Source of the DNA: Candidatus Poribacteria bacterium | GTDB lineage: Bacteria; Poribacteria; WGA-4E; WGA-3G | NCBI GenBank assembly: GCA_026706025.1 | Contig: JAPOZO010000009.1 | Coordinates: 1 to 64,000, forward strand | Length of the DNA: 64,000 nt | Reading direction: 5' to 3' | Part shown: piece after piece, positions 17,371-25,785 of the stretch | Position numbering within the stretch: position 1 is the stretch's first letter | How the letters are laid out: each line of letters opens with the position of its first letter | The notes under the pieces: model-generated | What the model was told of the DNA's origin: nothing | Seen by the model: the letters and a program-made list of their open reading frames with translations, nothing else | Database searches by the model: none | Made by a program: the position numbers and the translations under genes

Positions 17371-17913
17371 TCAACCGTGCGCTGCCTTTAAGCGATGCGC
17401 TTTCCGAATTAGGTTAGCATCCTTCGCAAACTTTTGCGTCGCCTGAACGAGTCCATCTACGTGCGAAACCATATCCTTCTCTACTTGCACTATACGATCA
17501 ATCAGATAAGGTTGATCGCTCTGCTCAATCGCTTTTCGCATGATAGAGAGCAGGTGCATATAGATCGTATCGGCTTCACTGCCCTCAATCGCAATCGCAA
17601 TCGCAAAGGCTTCATCCAGTGAAATCTCTCCGCTATCTACCTTCCGCTCATGCACATCCAACGCGTCGGTAATTTGCTGAACGGGGACATCCGATAACTC
17701 CGTTACGGGCGAATCAATTCCGAAGGCATCAACGCATAAAGAACGTCCGAAATCCACAAGGATATAGTGCTGCCACTCTTCGGTGCTCATCTGCTCCCAA
17801 AAGCGTGCGATCCGCTCGTCAACGCTTCCCAAACGTAATGAGAGCGCAGCATAAAGTTTTGCTTGTCGCAGTTCAATATCTTGGCAAAGATTAAAAAGCT
17901 CTCCTAATGTCAA
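17371..17913 (-). CDS. Ferritin-like diiron-domain protein
   Basis: This 180-residue all-helical protein has the spacing of carboxylates and histidines of a ferritin/rubrerythrin-like four-helix bundle: DIELRQAKLYAAL, MSTEEWQHYILVD, AIAIEGSEADTIYMHLL and VEKDMVSHVDGL. No rubredoxin-type CxxC is present. The start is taken as TTG at 17913 because GGAGG stands 5 bases upstream; a GTG at 17943 would add ten residues but lacks a Shine-Dalgarno. Its role in iron or oxidative-stress handling is inferred from the fold only. It lies beside the metal exporter on the opposite strand. Confidence 0.75.
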   Translation of the reverse strand: MTLGELFNLCQDIELRQAKLYAALSLRLGSVDERIARFWEQMSTEEWQHYILVDFGRSLCVDAFGIDSPVTELSDVPVQQITDALDVHERKVDSGEISLDEAFAIAIAIEGSEADTIYMHLLSIMRKAIEQSDQPYLIDRIVQVEKDMVSHVDGLVQATQKFAKDANLIRKAHRLKAAHG

Positions 17914-17966
17914 GTGTTCCTCCCTTCCCAAAGTAGTAGGCACACGCCGTTGCGCCGTAACCGACG

Positions 17967-19004
17967 CTAAACATGAAGCGGCAAAGTAATCGCTGTCCCG
18001 GACTGCATACTCCGCGTGACTGCCTCCGTAAACTCCATATACTTCACACCCGTGTCAAAATCCGTATGCGTAATCACCTCATTACCACGGATAGCGTTCA
18101 CAAATTCTTCCTCCACGCGCCATCCACCAGCCTCTGTATCCGGTATATCAATTTCGCTCAGTTCGGCATCGCCATTCTGACCGCCGTAGAGTTTATTTCC
18201 TGAAAAGCGTAAAGTTCCGTTGCTTCCAAAGACATAAACCTCCGGTGCCCCTGCCAACCCTGCCACAGTAGAGACCTGTATATGCAGCTGCGCACCACAT
18301 GCGAGATCCCCAATAACATCAATATGTTCAGGAATCCGAACGGCACGCATCACGCCATTAGCATCCGAACGCATCTTGACGAACGTCTTACCCATCGCCA
18401 TAATCTGTGTCGCTTCTCCGACCCAACGCATCAACGCTTCATACCAAATGCCCATGCTCATGATGTTAAGTCCACTGAGATCAAAATCTTGCCGCCACTG
18501 GAGCGGTGATTCGCTGTCCAGAAATGCTCCGCCTGCGCGTGCTTCAATAGCGAGCACATCCCCGATATAGCCTTCCGCGATGAGTCGTTTTATGGTGTTA
18601 TCCACCCTTAGCGTCATTGGCGAAGGGACAATCTGCGCGATGAGATGTGTTTTTTGACACGATGCTATGCGCATGATATGTGCTTCTTTGGCGTTCATTG
18701 CCATCCGTGCTTCGCACATCACGTGCTTATCTGCCCGAAGTGCTCCTACGGTTGCCTGGCAGTGCATATAGGGCCATGTCCCGATGACAATCGCATTCGT
18801 ATCTGGATCCGCGATAGCGTCCTGCCAATTGCCGTAGGTTTTCGGAATACCGAACGCATCCGCCACCCGTTGTGAAGATTCCTGACTCCGATTGCAGACC
18901 CCAATAATCTCAACACCTTCGATCGCTTGCAATCCCGGAATATGCCGTGATCTCGTATTCCCACCCGCACCGATGATACCGACTTTAACTGTTTCTTGTG
19001 CCAC
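17967..19004 (-). CDS. Gfo/Idh/MocA-family protein with altered active-site motif
   Basis: This 345-residue protein of the sugar dehydrogenase superfamily has the Rossmann motif VGIIGAGGNTRSRHIPGL. The EKP motif is replaced by CEARMAMN, losing the lysine that normally contacts cofactor and substrate. The helix that usually carries H-x-x-D reads GLNIMSMGIWYEALMRWVG, without the histidine and aspartate. It may therefore be a non-catalytic or altered relative. The GTG at 19004 has AAGGAG 8 bases upstream; the ATG at 19022 lacks a Shine-Dalgarno but cannot be excluded. Confidence 0.85.
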   Translation of the reverse strand: MAQETVKVGIIGAGGNTRSRHIPGLQAIEGVEIIGVCNRSQESSQRVADAFGIPKTYGNWQDAIADPDTNAIVIGTWPYMHCQATVGALRADKHVMCEARMAMNAKEAHIMRIASCQKTHLIAQIVPSPMTLRVDNTIKRLIAEGYIGDVLAIEARAGGAFLDSESPLQWRQDFDLSGLNIMSMGIWYEALMRWVGEATQIMAMGKTFVKMRSDANGVMRAVRIPEHIDVIGDLACGAQLHIQVSTVAGLAGAPEVYVFGSNGTLRFSGNKLYGGQNGDAELSEIDIPDTEAGGWRVEEEFVNAIRGNEVITHTDFDTGVKYMEFTEAVTRSMQSGTAITLPLHV

Positions 19005-19559
19005 TGAATTTGCTCCTTCCATTTTTTGTCTCGCGTCATCTATCTTAGCAGAAGTTCAGGGAAATGTCAAGAAGTTTTCAGTTTTCCTTTCATGGGTGTG
19101 TAAATATTTTGTCAATTGTTGTCAGCGTTTCTATGAAAGTTATGAAATTTCACAGTAAGGATCTTAAAAATCTGTATAAGGACCGCCACGGAGTCAGGTG
19201 GGGCATAAGTTTTCACGGTATTGTGAATCCTGTTATTTTTTTCATACCTGTGAAATTAGGGTTTTAGGGTTCTGGTAGTTTTGCTTACAAACTTAGTGGT
19301 GGTATGTGTTTACGGGTGTTTCTATTTTTGGCACTTAGAACGAGTTACTGTGAATTTTTTGTTGATTCGTCTAAGGTTATCGGATTGTTGTTTTCCTGCC
19401 TGTTGTTACCTTGTTAGGATGTGATCCGCTGCACATTGGATGGCGGAGTTTATACTATTATTACATAACTAAAAAAAGTTATTATGTGTTATGTATATTA
19501 AAAAGAGAAGGAAATGCCTACTGCTTTTTTATCGAACAAGAAAAGTGACTTGGCAATGC
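19005..19559. other. Gene-free AT-rich interval
   Basis: No credible gene is visible on either strand. There is one short inverted repeat, ATAACT-AAAAAA-AGTTAT (about 19467-19484). The interval forms the left flank of the accessory island that holds the restriction-modification-like gene. Confidence 0.5.
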
Positions 19560-19742
19560 TTAGGAGGTAGGCATTTTGGGTTCCTTGCTGCGAGATGTGC
19601 AGAAATCGGCGTATTTCACGCCTTGTTTCATTCGCTTTTTCTGTCGCCGCATCATGAATTCCATATAGGTTTCCAAGTCCCCGAAGATAGAGACGAGACG
19701 TGCTTTGGCTTGTCGAATGTCTTCCACTGGATCCTTACACAT
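19560..19742 (-). CDS. Small antitoxin-like protein, orphan relative of the PIN-partner family
   Basis: This 60-residue protein begins KDPVEDIRQAKARLVSIFG and continues with DLETYMEFMMRRQKK. It resembles the N-terminal part of the small gene at 56472-56693 (SPIVEDTRRVRRMISEKF ... DIDRYIAYLQ), which overlaps a PIN toxin gene. An excellent GGAAGGA Shine-Dalgarno lies 5 bases before the ATG, so expression is likely. No intact toxin lies beside it. It is probably a leftover or solitary antitoxin-like gene. The family assignment is from my own comparison and memory. Confidence 0.6.
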   Translation of the reverse strand: MCKDPVEDIRQAKARLVSIFGDLETYMEFMMRRQKKRMKQGVKYADFCTSRSKEPKMPTS

Positions 19743-19814
19743 TAGAGTCCTTCCATATGTTTATAGATTGTTCGTAGAGATGCTTGGCGTGTTGGTTCCT
19801 ATCTCAACTCTTCA

Positions 19815-19907
19815 TCAGCTTTCGCCAACAAGAGAATATTTGATGGTGCGCCCTCTTGCCACTTTAACCACCCCCTTGAACTGTTTTACTATGCTAATTC
19901 CCCTCAT
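19815..19907 (-). pseudogene. Possible 30-residue remnant ORF
   Basis: An ATG that overlaps the end of the preceding fragment gene opens a 30-residue frame containing KGVVKVARGRTIKYSLVGES. The composition looks protein-like, and it lies between the 90-residue fragment and the antitoxin-like gene. It may be the decayed 5' end of a longer gene. There is no strong ribosome site. Confidence 0.25.
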
Positions 19908-20166
19908 TTTCCAACCATTGTGCTACCAACAAAGTATAATCATTAAATATCAACTCTTCAACTATTAGCTGCCCCTCTTTTGCCATTTGAGGCAATTTTT
20001 CCTTAAATTTTTGGTAACGTTCCCAAACAATGCCTCCACTTGGAATTGCTTCACGTCTTGAGGCAGCGCGGAGCCAATTTCGGACGCGTGTTATAACTGC
20101 TCTGGAACTGTTGTTATGTGCCTGAATATCCTGACCGGCAATATCTGAAATAAGGCTAACCGGCAT
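19894..20166 (-). CDS. Probable 5'-truncated gene fragment overlapping the methyltransferase end
   Basis: This 90-residue frame starts at an ATG inside the last codons of the methyltransferase gene (11-base overlap). It contains LISDIAGQDIQAHNNSSRAV, VRNWLRAASRREAIPSGG and LIVEELIFNDYTLLVAQWL. It looks like the C-terminal half of a larger protein, because it begins in the middle of what appears to be a domain. I do not recognise the family with certainty. Its junction with the methyltransferase gene suggests a recombination scar. Confidence 0.5.
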   Translation of the reverse strand: MPVSLISDIAGQDIQAHNNSSRAVITRVRNWLRAASRREAIPSGGIVWERYQKFKEKLPQMAKEGQLIVEELIFNDYTLLVAQWLENEGN

Positions 20167-23062
20167 CCAGCTTAACCTTCGACTTCTTCCCACCGTGAAT
20201 ACTCGGTTCTTGACATAGCATTTTGCGAAGCAGCGCAAGTCCTTCATGCACATCAGGACGCTCCACCTCCGTAATACCAAGCATTTCTGATAACAACAAC
20301 CGATCTAATTCATGACGCACTGGATCCTCGTCCATCTGGTTGAACGGCAACATCTTTTGATCCTTCAGTTCATTGAAAACACACTCGGCAGTGGTGAGTG
20401 CTTCATCAGAGAGTTGACGGACATCCAGCGTGGACATTGATTCCAAGGCCGCTTTTGAACTTCTACCTCGACCTGCTTGTTGCTTCCCACAAATTAACCA
20501 ATAGCATAATAGACCTAATGTAGAATTGCCCCATAAGGCCCCAACGTAATCATAAATCCGTTTCTCTTTAAAAACAATGTTTGGCATTGAATCAACACCA
20601 ATAGCCTTTTGTTCTGTAAAAGCCACTAACAAAGAGTGTGAATTGAATCGTAAGTCTATGTTGAAATGGACTCTACTATTACGTTCGAGTATCTCCCGTG
20701 CCTTTGTTTCTGCATGCGAACGAATGAACGCGTGGGCATCGGGTAATACAACCATTGACCGCTGCGCCTTGCTATTGAGATGCCACAAGCACGGATATTC
20801 AGCAGTATCAGGACATCCGTCTTCAATATCAAACGCGCCACGCTTTCCCGGATCATGGATATCCCGATGGTCTGCCCCAAATTGAGCAACATCTGAGAGA
20901 AGACAGATCGGTAAGTCGATAACGGCTTTCTGTCGAGGCAGTTGCAACCGTCCATTCGTGAGTTGATATGCCGATTGAATCGTCGTTATGTCTCTAACGC
21001 GGGATATAGGCCATCCTACTGCACCAGAAGTCAAGGGGGCAGAAATGACGAACCCGATAACATCATCACCAATGTGAATAGGGTTGCCTCTATTAATACC
21101 ATCCTCAAGTTGGTGAACACAGTTGATTCCATAAATAACCTTTGCGATTTCTTGAGCTTCCAGTTCACCATCAGGACAACGTTCAAGGCATACAAAAGTC
21201 GCACGCCCAGTGTTCTTTGATTTTCTCTTCGTTGCGATAACGAGACACTCTGCCATATTGGTATCCGCTGAGAATGCACAATTCTGAGTGAGAGCATCAG
21301 CAATCGTGATGACAAGAACATCGTGATACTCCTCCGCCCACAATTTTCGGACGTTTTGCCAACTACTTCCCATAATCGCTGTGACAGGTAGCACAAATGC
21401 CATTCTACCGTTTCGCTTTAGCATTCTGTCTGCCAAATCGACAAAATCGGGACCCGCTCCAGGATTGTTGCCTCCGAGCCGCCGTCCCTGTGCCCTTCGT
21501 GATGCTTGCATTGCCGATGCTTCCTTTTTGTCGGCGAAAATACTCTTAGGTAGATTTGAGTTGCTATCAGCACCACTACGGGTATACGGTGGATTTTGGA
21601 TAACGATGTCAAATTCGCCATGTCTGAATGCATCCCTAAGGTCAGTCGTTTCAGTCCCTTGTCCAGTAGCGGTTTCTGTTGTATCTAAGGTCAACGGGAG
21701 CGTCCCCGCTGGGTCACTGAGCAGATTGAGGGCACCGATAGCGTAAAGTCCATCTGCACGCGGGGTGCCGTAAGGCATCGTGTGGATGCGCGTGCCACCG
21801 ATACGGACATCCGGATAGGTGCTGGCAATGATAGAAGCGGTCAGATGTGCTGCGTTCGGTAGGATGTCACACCCGACGAGATTATTCTCCATCATGTCCT
21901 GATGGATGGCTTCGCCTTTACCGCCCGCCTGCTCGTAAAGCATCAGCAGGCGTTGATAGACACCGTTGAGGAGTGAACCGGTACCGCAGGCGAAATCCGC
22001 GATCTTCAGTTTCTTCGGATCGCTTTTGAGTTCCGGTAAGGCAAGGGCACAAAGGAGTGCAGAGGATTCCGGACGAGTATAATTTGCCTTGAGAATTTTC
22101 CGATTGTCAATGAGTTTCTGGAATACAATGCCAGCAAGTTCGTGTTCTTGGGCGAGTCCCATTCTCTCTAATTCGCGGGCGGTATCGCGTAGCACACTCA
22201 ACACTTCGCCAACCAACCTATCATCGGCAGCGAGTGTTTCGACGAGATTGTAGGCGACGTTGAAAATCGGGGCGTAGTTAACCTTTTGGATTTCCCGCCA
22301 TGCGCGGAGGACTTCGTCTGAATTGAGTTGCCCATAATCAGCAGTGAGTTCACTGAGGGATGGGACGGTTTCCAAATCTGGCTTGCGCGCAAGGGAGCTT
22401 TGGAATACCAAGGCGTTGCTGATAATCAGCATTGCCATCTGCGTTGTCTGTTCCCCAGGCTCTTGGACAAGGAGTTCCCCAATCCTCTTACCGATATGTG
22501 GTCGGTGTTGAATTGCGCTATTGACGATGACAGCAGCATTATGGATACCTTGTTCCAGCACTTCAGCAGCTCTCTCAATCTTGGTGATAGGGGTTGCACC
22601 GATACGGATAGCGGTTGCGATGTCGGCAATGCTGCCGTAGAGCCAGCCTATTTTCGGAAATCTGTGTGGTTCCTCAACATTGAGGAGGGCATACGCGAAA
22701 TCTTTTGACGCTTCTAAATTCTCGCGGATTTCGTCGCGTGGCATGTTGCGAAATCTGTATGAAAGGCGGATCGCTATTGCACTGGCAATTGTTTCACCTG
22801 TCGTCCGGAGGGTTTTGCCTAAGTAATATTCGCGTGCTTGCTTTTCACCAGTTTCATTGGGACCGCGTTTGTTGTCGATTTTCACCTCGACTGCTATTGG
22901 ATATCGTTCAACTGTACGGATGATTACATCTGGTTTCCTCTGGTTCTCAACGAGTGGTCTCGTGGTTTGCTCGTAGATATTCCATGTCGCGCTCATTGGC
23001 ATCAGGATTTCGACGAATAGAGTGGTAATGGTATCTTCGCTGTTGGTGGGTTGTTGGTTCAT
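20156..23062 (-). CDS. Type IIG-like restriction-modification protein: PD-(D/E)XK domain plus N6-adenine methyltransferase
   Basis: This 968-residue protein (counting from the ATG at 23062, with AAGGA 5 bases upstream; a GTG at 23107 is also open) joins two activities. Near the N-terminus, PDVIIRT ... IAVEVKID gives D45-x13-E59-x-K61, a PD-(D/E)XK nuclease signature. The HsdM-like helical region follows (LAGIVFQKL, KANYTRPESSALLCALAL). Motif I is ADFACGTGSLL at about 356-366 and motif IV is IVIQNPPYTRSG near 490, marking an N6-adenine methyltransferase. The last 350 residues probably hold target recognition. No separate HsdS or HsdR is present. A perfect consensus promoter precedes it. Confidence 0.87.
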   Translation of the reverse strand: MNQQPTNSEDTITTLFVEILMPMSATWNIYEQTTRPLVENQRKPDVIIRTVERYPIAVEVKIDNKRGPNETGEKQAREYYLGKTLRTTGETIASAIAIRLSYRFRNMPRDEIRENLEASKDFAYALLNVEEPHRFPKIGWLYGSIADIATAIRIGATPITKIERAAEVLEQGIHNAAVIVNSAIQHRPHIGKRIGELLVQEPGEQTTQMAMLIISNALVFQSSLARKPDLETVPSLSELTADYGQLNSDEVLRAWREIQKVNYAPIFNVAYNLVETLAADDRLVGEVLSVLRDTARELERMGLAQEHELAGIVFQKLIDNRKILKANYTRPESSALLCALALPELKSDPKKLKIADFACGTGSLLNGVYQRLLMLYEQAGGKGEAIHQDMMENNLVGCDILPNAAHLTASIIASTYPDVRIGGTRIHTMPYGTPRADGLYAIGALNLLSDPAGTLPLTLDTTETATGQGTETTDLRDAFRHGEFDIVIQNPPYTRSGADSNSNLPKSIFADKKEASAMQASRRAQGRRLGGNNPGAGPDFVDLADRMLKRNGRMAFVLPVTAIMGSSWQNVRKLWAEEYHDVLVITIADALTQNCAFSADTNMAECLVIATKRKSKNTGRATFVCLERCPDGELEAQEIAKVIYGINCVHQLEDGINRGNPIHIGDDVIGFVISAPLTSGAVGWPISRVRDITTIQSAYQLTNGRLQLPRQKAVIDLPICLLSDVAQFGADHRDIHDPGKRGAFDIEDGCPDTAEYPCLWHLNSKAQRSMVVLPDAHAFIRSHAETKAREILERNSRVHFNIDLRFNSHSLLVAFTEQKAIGVDSMPNIVFKEKRIYDYVGALWGNSTLGLLCYWLICGKQQAGRGRSSKAALESMSTLDVRQLSDEALTTAECVFNELKDQKMLPFNQMDEDPVRHELDRLLLSEMLGITEVERPDVHEGLALLRKMLCQEPSIHGGKKSKVKLDAG

Positions 23063-23149
23063 GTGTTTCCTTATACAAGTGACAGAGATACGAAGGTTCC
23101 CTTTCACGGACTGATAATTCTAATTATAGCATCAATTTTACTTAACATT

Positions 23150-23178
23150 ATTATAGCATTTTAACAAAGGAATGTCAA
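23150..23178 (-). promoter_or_regulatory. Perfect consensus sigma-70 promoter for the restriction-modification gene
   Basis: On the minus strand TTGACA and TATAAT are separated by exactly 17 bases. A second TATAAT occurs 27 bases downstream. The leader to the ATG at 23062 would be about 80 bases. Confidence 0.75.
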
Positions 23179-23403
23179 CTGAATTAGCGGAATTCATGAA
23201 CATATCACTGCATTAGGATAACTGAATGGAAAACCAGGCCGCTATTACACATGCCATCCCTACACGACTAAAGAATGGAACATTGCTATACTGTAAGCAA
23301 AACGGTTCGATTCCGAGTACTTTCTTCCTTCAAAAGATCCTTCATAGTTGTCTATCATGAGCGACATCTACCCAGCAGTTTTCTCTGCCCAACGATAATT
23401 TGA
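23179..23403. other. Intergenic interval without recognised gene
   Basis: The interval lies between the sigma-factor gene end and the methyltransferase promoter. A T-arm-like string near 23301 was considered and rejected as a tRNA. Nothing else is supported. Confidence 0.4.
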
Positions 23404-25641
23404 TTAGAATTCTCCCATTTCGTCATACAACAAGCGTAATCGTTTAATCGCCTCAATCTCGAGTTGTCGAACCCGCTCCCGGGTGACCCCCAAGGCAGGG
23501 CTAATTTCGCGAAGGGTCTTGCGTTCTCCATCTTCGAGTCCAAAACGCATCTTTAGTACGTTCTGTTCGCGCTCTGGCAATTCTTTAAGTAAATGAGCAA
23601 CTAAATCTTCGTTAATCATATCTACGATAGGTCCCTCTTGTTCACTAATTGTAGAACCTTCGATTAAATCACCTATCAAATCACCTAATGTCTCACCGAA
23701 ACATCCATCACTAAGCGGTACATCCATTGAAATTGCATCAACTTTAGACATTAAAATCTTTTCAACTTGTCTTACCGTCAGATCTAAAGCCTCTGCTATT
23801 TCCTCCCAATAGGGTTCACGCTGCAGTTTTTGGCGCAATGTTGCGTAGACAGCATCAAATTTCTCTATTCTTGCGCCAAAATAAGTGGGAAGTCGAATTG
23901 AACGAGAGGAATTGTTAAGCGTACGCATAATAGCACTTTTAATCCACCAACTTGCATAAGAACTGAATCTATGTCCCCACCGATAATCAAACTTGCTTGC
24001 TGCCTTAATCAACCCGATGTTTCCTTCTTGAACCAAGTCTTCAAGTGGGAAATTGATACCAGAGTACTTACGGGCGATAGAAATAACGAGTCGTAAGTTC
24101 GCTTGTACAAGCTGATCTCTTGCTAGTTCCGCGTCTCCTGTATGACCGTACTCTGTTTTACCTGCTTCAATTCGTTTTGCCAACTCAACTTCTTCGTCTC
24201 GGTCTAACAATTTGAAGCGACCTACGGTACGAAACCAATTTCTTAATTCATCATAATTCTTTTTATAATTTCCCGAGAACTCCGTTTCACCGCCTAAATA
24301 AACTGCTTCTTCCGCTGACTTAGTTGATAGAGCCAGAAGTTCAATGTGTTCTGAAGTTCGCTTCATTATATTATTTTTTTCCATATCTTCTTCTATCTCT
24401 AACTGTTTAAGATAACAATTCTCAAACGCCAGATACGCAACCTGAAGTTCGATGTATGCTTCCGCAAAACTTGCATCAATAGCAATAGCATTTTCAAGAT
24501 TGATAATTGCTTCGTCATATTGATTCCGCTTCAAGGCGGTAATACCTCGATCATAGTAAACGTGCTTTATCTTCTCCAAAAGTGCACAGGCAAATCCATA
24601 GTCTGAATCAAACTCGCAATCTGAACTAAACCAATAATCTAAATTGAATCTATAGTTTGAGCTAAACCCTAAAACTTCGTTAATAACTTTTTCTGTCTCT
24701 TCTAATTCGGCCTGCTCAAGGTAAGCAAGGGCACTCTTCCATTTTGCTTCCACATAATCTGTATCCACTGCCAAACTGTCTTCAAAAGAAATGGCTGCTG
24801 TGCTATATTGATTTTTTTCTAGAAAATTGATCACACTGTCACAGTAGGCATACTTAACATCTTTCAAAAGTTCACGGGCAGGTTCATAATCGGAATTAAG
24901 ACGTAAGGCTTCACTAACTGCTTTTCCAGCAGCCTCAAGTTTGTCCTGCATAAAGTGCGCACGGGCTATCCAACAATATGCCTCCGTAAAGTCCGCATCT
25001 ATTGCGAGAAGACCTTCAAAAGCGGAAATTGCTGCATCATATTCATTTTGGTCTAGAAAATTGAGACCTCGATTATAATAGGCATACTTTATCTTTTCCA
25101 AAAGATGGTGCGCTGGCTTATAATCAGAATCGAGCCTTAAGGCTTCATCAACTGCTACCTTCGCACTCACTAATTCATTCCACTCAAGACACTCACGTCC
25201 ACGAGCATAGTATGCCTGCTTTATCCTATTCAAAAGATCGTATGCTGACTCAGAACCACGTTCCAAAACTATCATAGCAGTCTTTTCAGCTTCATCTAAA
25301 TCATCCTGCCAAAGGTAAGCACGCCCGATTTCATAGTATGCGTCTACAAAAGATGGATCTATAGTGACAGCAAATTGGAAAGCACGAATCGCTTCGTTAA
25401 CCTTGTTTTCCTTAATAGAGGTAAGTCCGATGACAAAATATTCTTGTGTTATCAAGTCCAAAAGGGATAAGGCAGGAGAATAATCTTGATTAATCTCTAA
25501 GGCAGCCTGAGCAGCTTCGGTAGCCAATTCAAGTTCACCTAATTTTAGATAACCAAAAGCACGGTTGTAATGGACTTCAGTTAGTTTAACGTCAAGGTCG
25601 GTGGAATCGTCCAATCCTCCTGTCTCCGGATTTTGTTCCAT
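23404..25641 (-). CDS. TPR-repeat protein fused to a group 1/2 sigma-70 factor
   Basis: This 745-residue protein has an unusual fusion. Residues 20 to about 420 hold about ten tetratricopeptide-like units, such as AYYNRGLNFLDQNEYDAAIS and YDRGITALKRNQYDEAIINL. Residues 462-745 are a complete sigma-70 core. Region 1.2 is at 462-495. Region 2 is at 507-586 (LVQANLRLVISIARKY, EDLVQEGNIGLIKAASKFDY, RFSSYASWWIKSAIMR, SRSIRLP). Region 3 is at 587-645. Region 4 is at 684-745 (LPEREQNVLKMRFGLEDGE, LGVTRERVRQLEIEAIKRLR). There is no region 1.1. The conserved core-binding and -10 recognition residues suggest it is functional. AAGGAGA precedes the ATG. TPRs bind proteins, so an input or tether is likely. 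Confidence 0.93.
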   Translation of the reverse strand: MEQNPETGGLDDSTDLDVKLTEVHYNRAFGYLKLGELELATEAAQAALEINQDYSPALSLLDLITQEYFVIGLTSIKENKVNEAIRAFQFAVTIDPSFVDAYYEIGRAYLWQDDLDEAEKTAMIVLERGSESAYDLLNRIKQAYYARGRECLEWNELVSAKVAVDEALRLDSDYKPAHHLLEKIKYAYYNRGLNFLDQNEYDAAISAFEGLLAIDADFTEAYCWIARAHFMQDKLEAAGKAVSEALRLNSDYEPARELLKDVKYAYCDSVINFLEKNQYSTAAISFEDSLAVDTDYVEAKWKSALAYLEQAELEETEKVINEVLGFSSNYRFNLDYWFSSDCEFDSDYGFACALLEKIKHVYYDRGITALKRNQYDEAIINLENAIAIDASFAEAYIELQVAYLAFENCYLKQLEIEEDMEKNNIMKRTSEHIELLALSTKSAEEAVYLGGETEFSGNYKKNYDELRNWFRTVGRFKLLDRDEEVELAKRIEAGKTEYGHTGDAELARDQLVQANLRLVISIARKYSGINFPLEDLVQEGNIGLIKAASKFDYRWGHRFSSYASWWIKSAIMRTLNNSSRSIRLPTYFGARIEKFDAVYATLRQKLQREPYWEEIAEALDLTVRQVEKILMSKVDAISMDVPLSDGCFGETLGDLIGDLIEGSTISEQEGPIVDMINEDLVAHLLKELPEREQNVLKMRFGLEDGERKTLREISPALGVTRERVRQLEIEAIKRLRLLYDEMGEF

Positions 25642-25785
25642 AATTATTCTCCATCTCCTTCAGTAAAATTGAAAATGATAAGAAATCAATGAAGTAATTC
25701 ATTTCAAGAAAAATTAACTAAGAAAACACGCCTTATCTTGTTTACCCCATCAATTCATATTCAGGTAATAAACACCAAACTTTCA

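Noticed and set aside
17932-17955. Another GTAGGCACACGCCGTTGCGCC palindrome
   Set aside because: The two arms do not pair well enough to count it as a family member; it may be a decayed copy.
23301-23318. T-arm-like string ACGGTTCGATTCCGAGT
   Set aside because: Only a 3-bp stem forms, and no acceptor, D or anticodon arm can be built around it.
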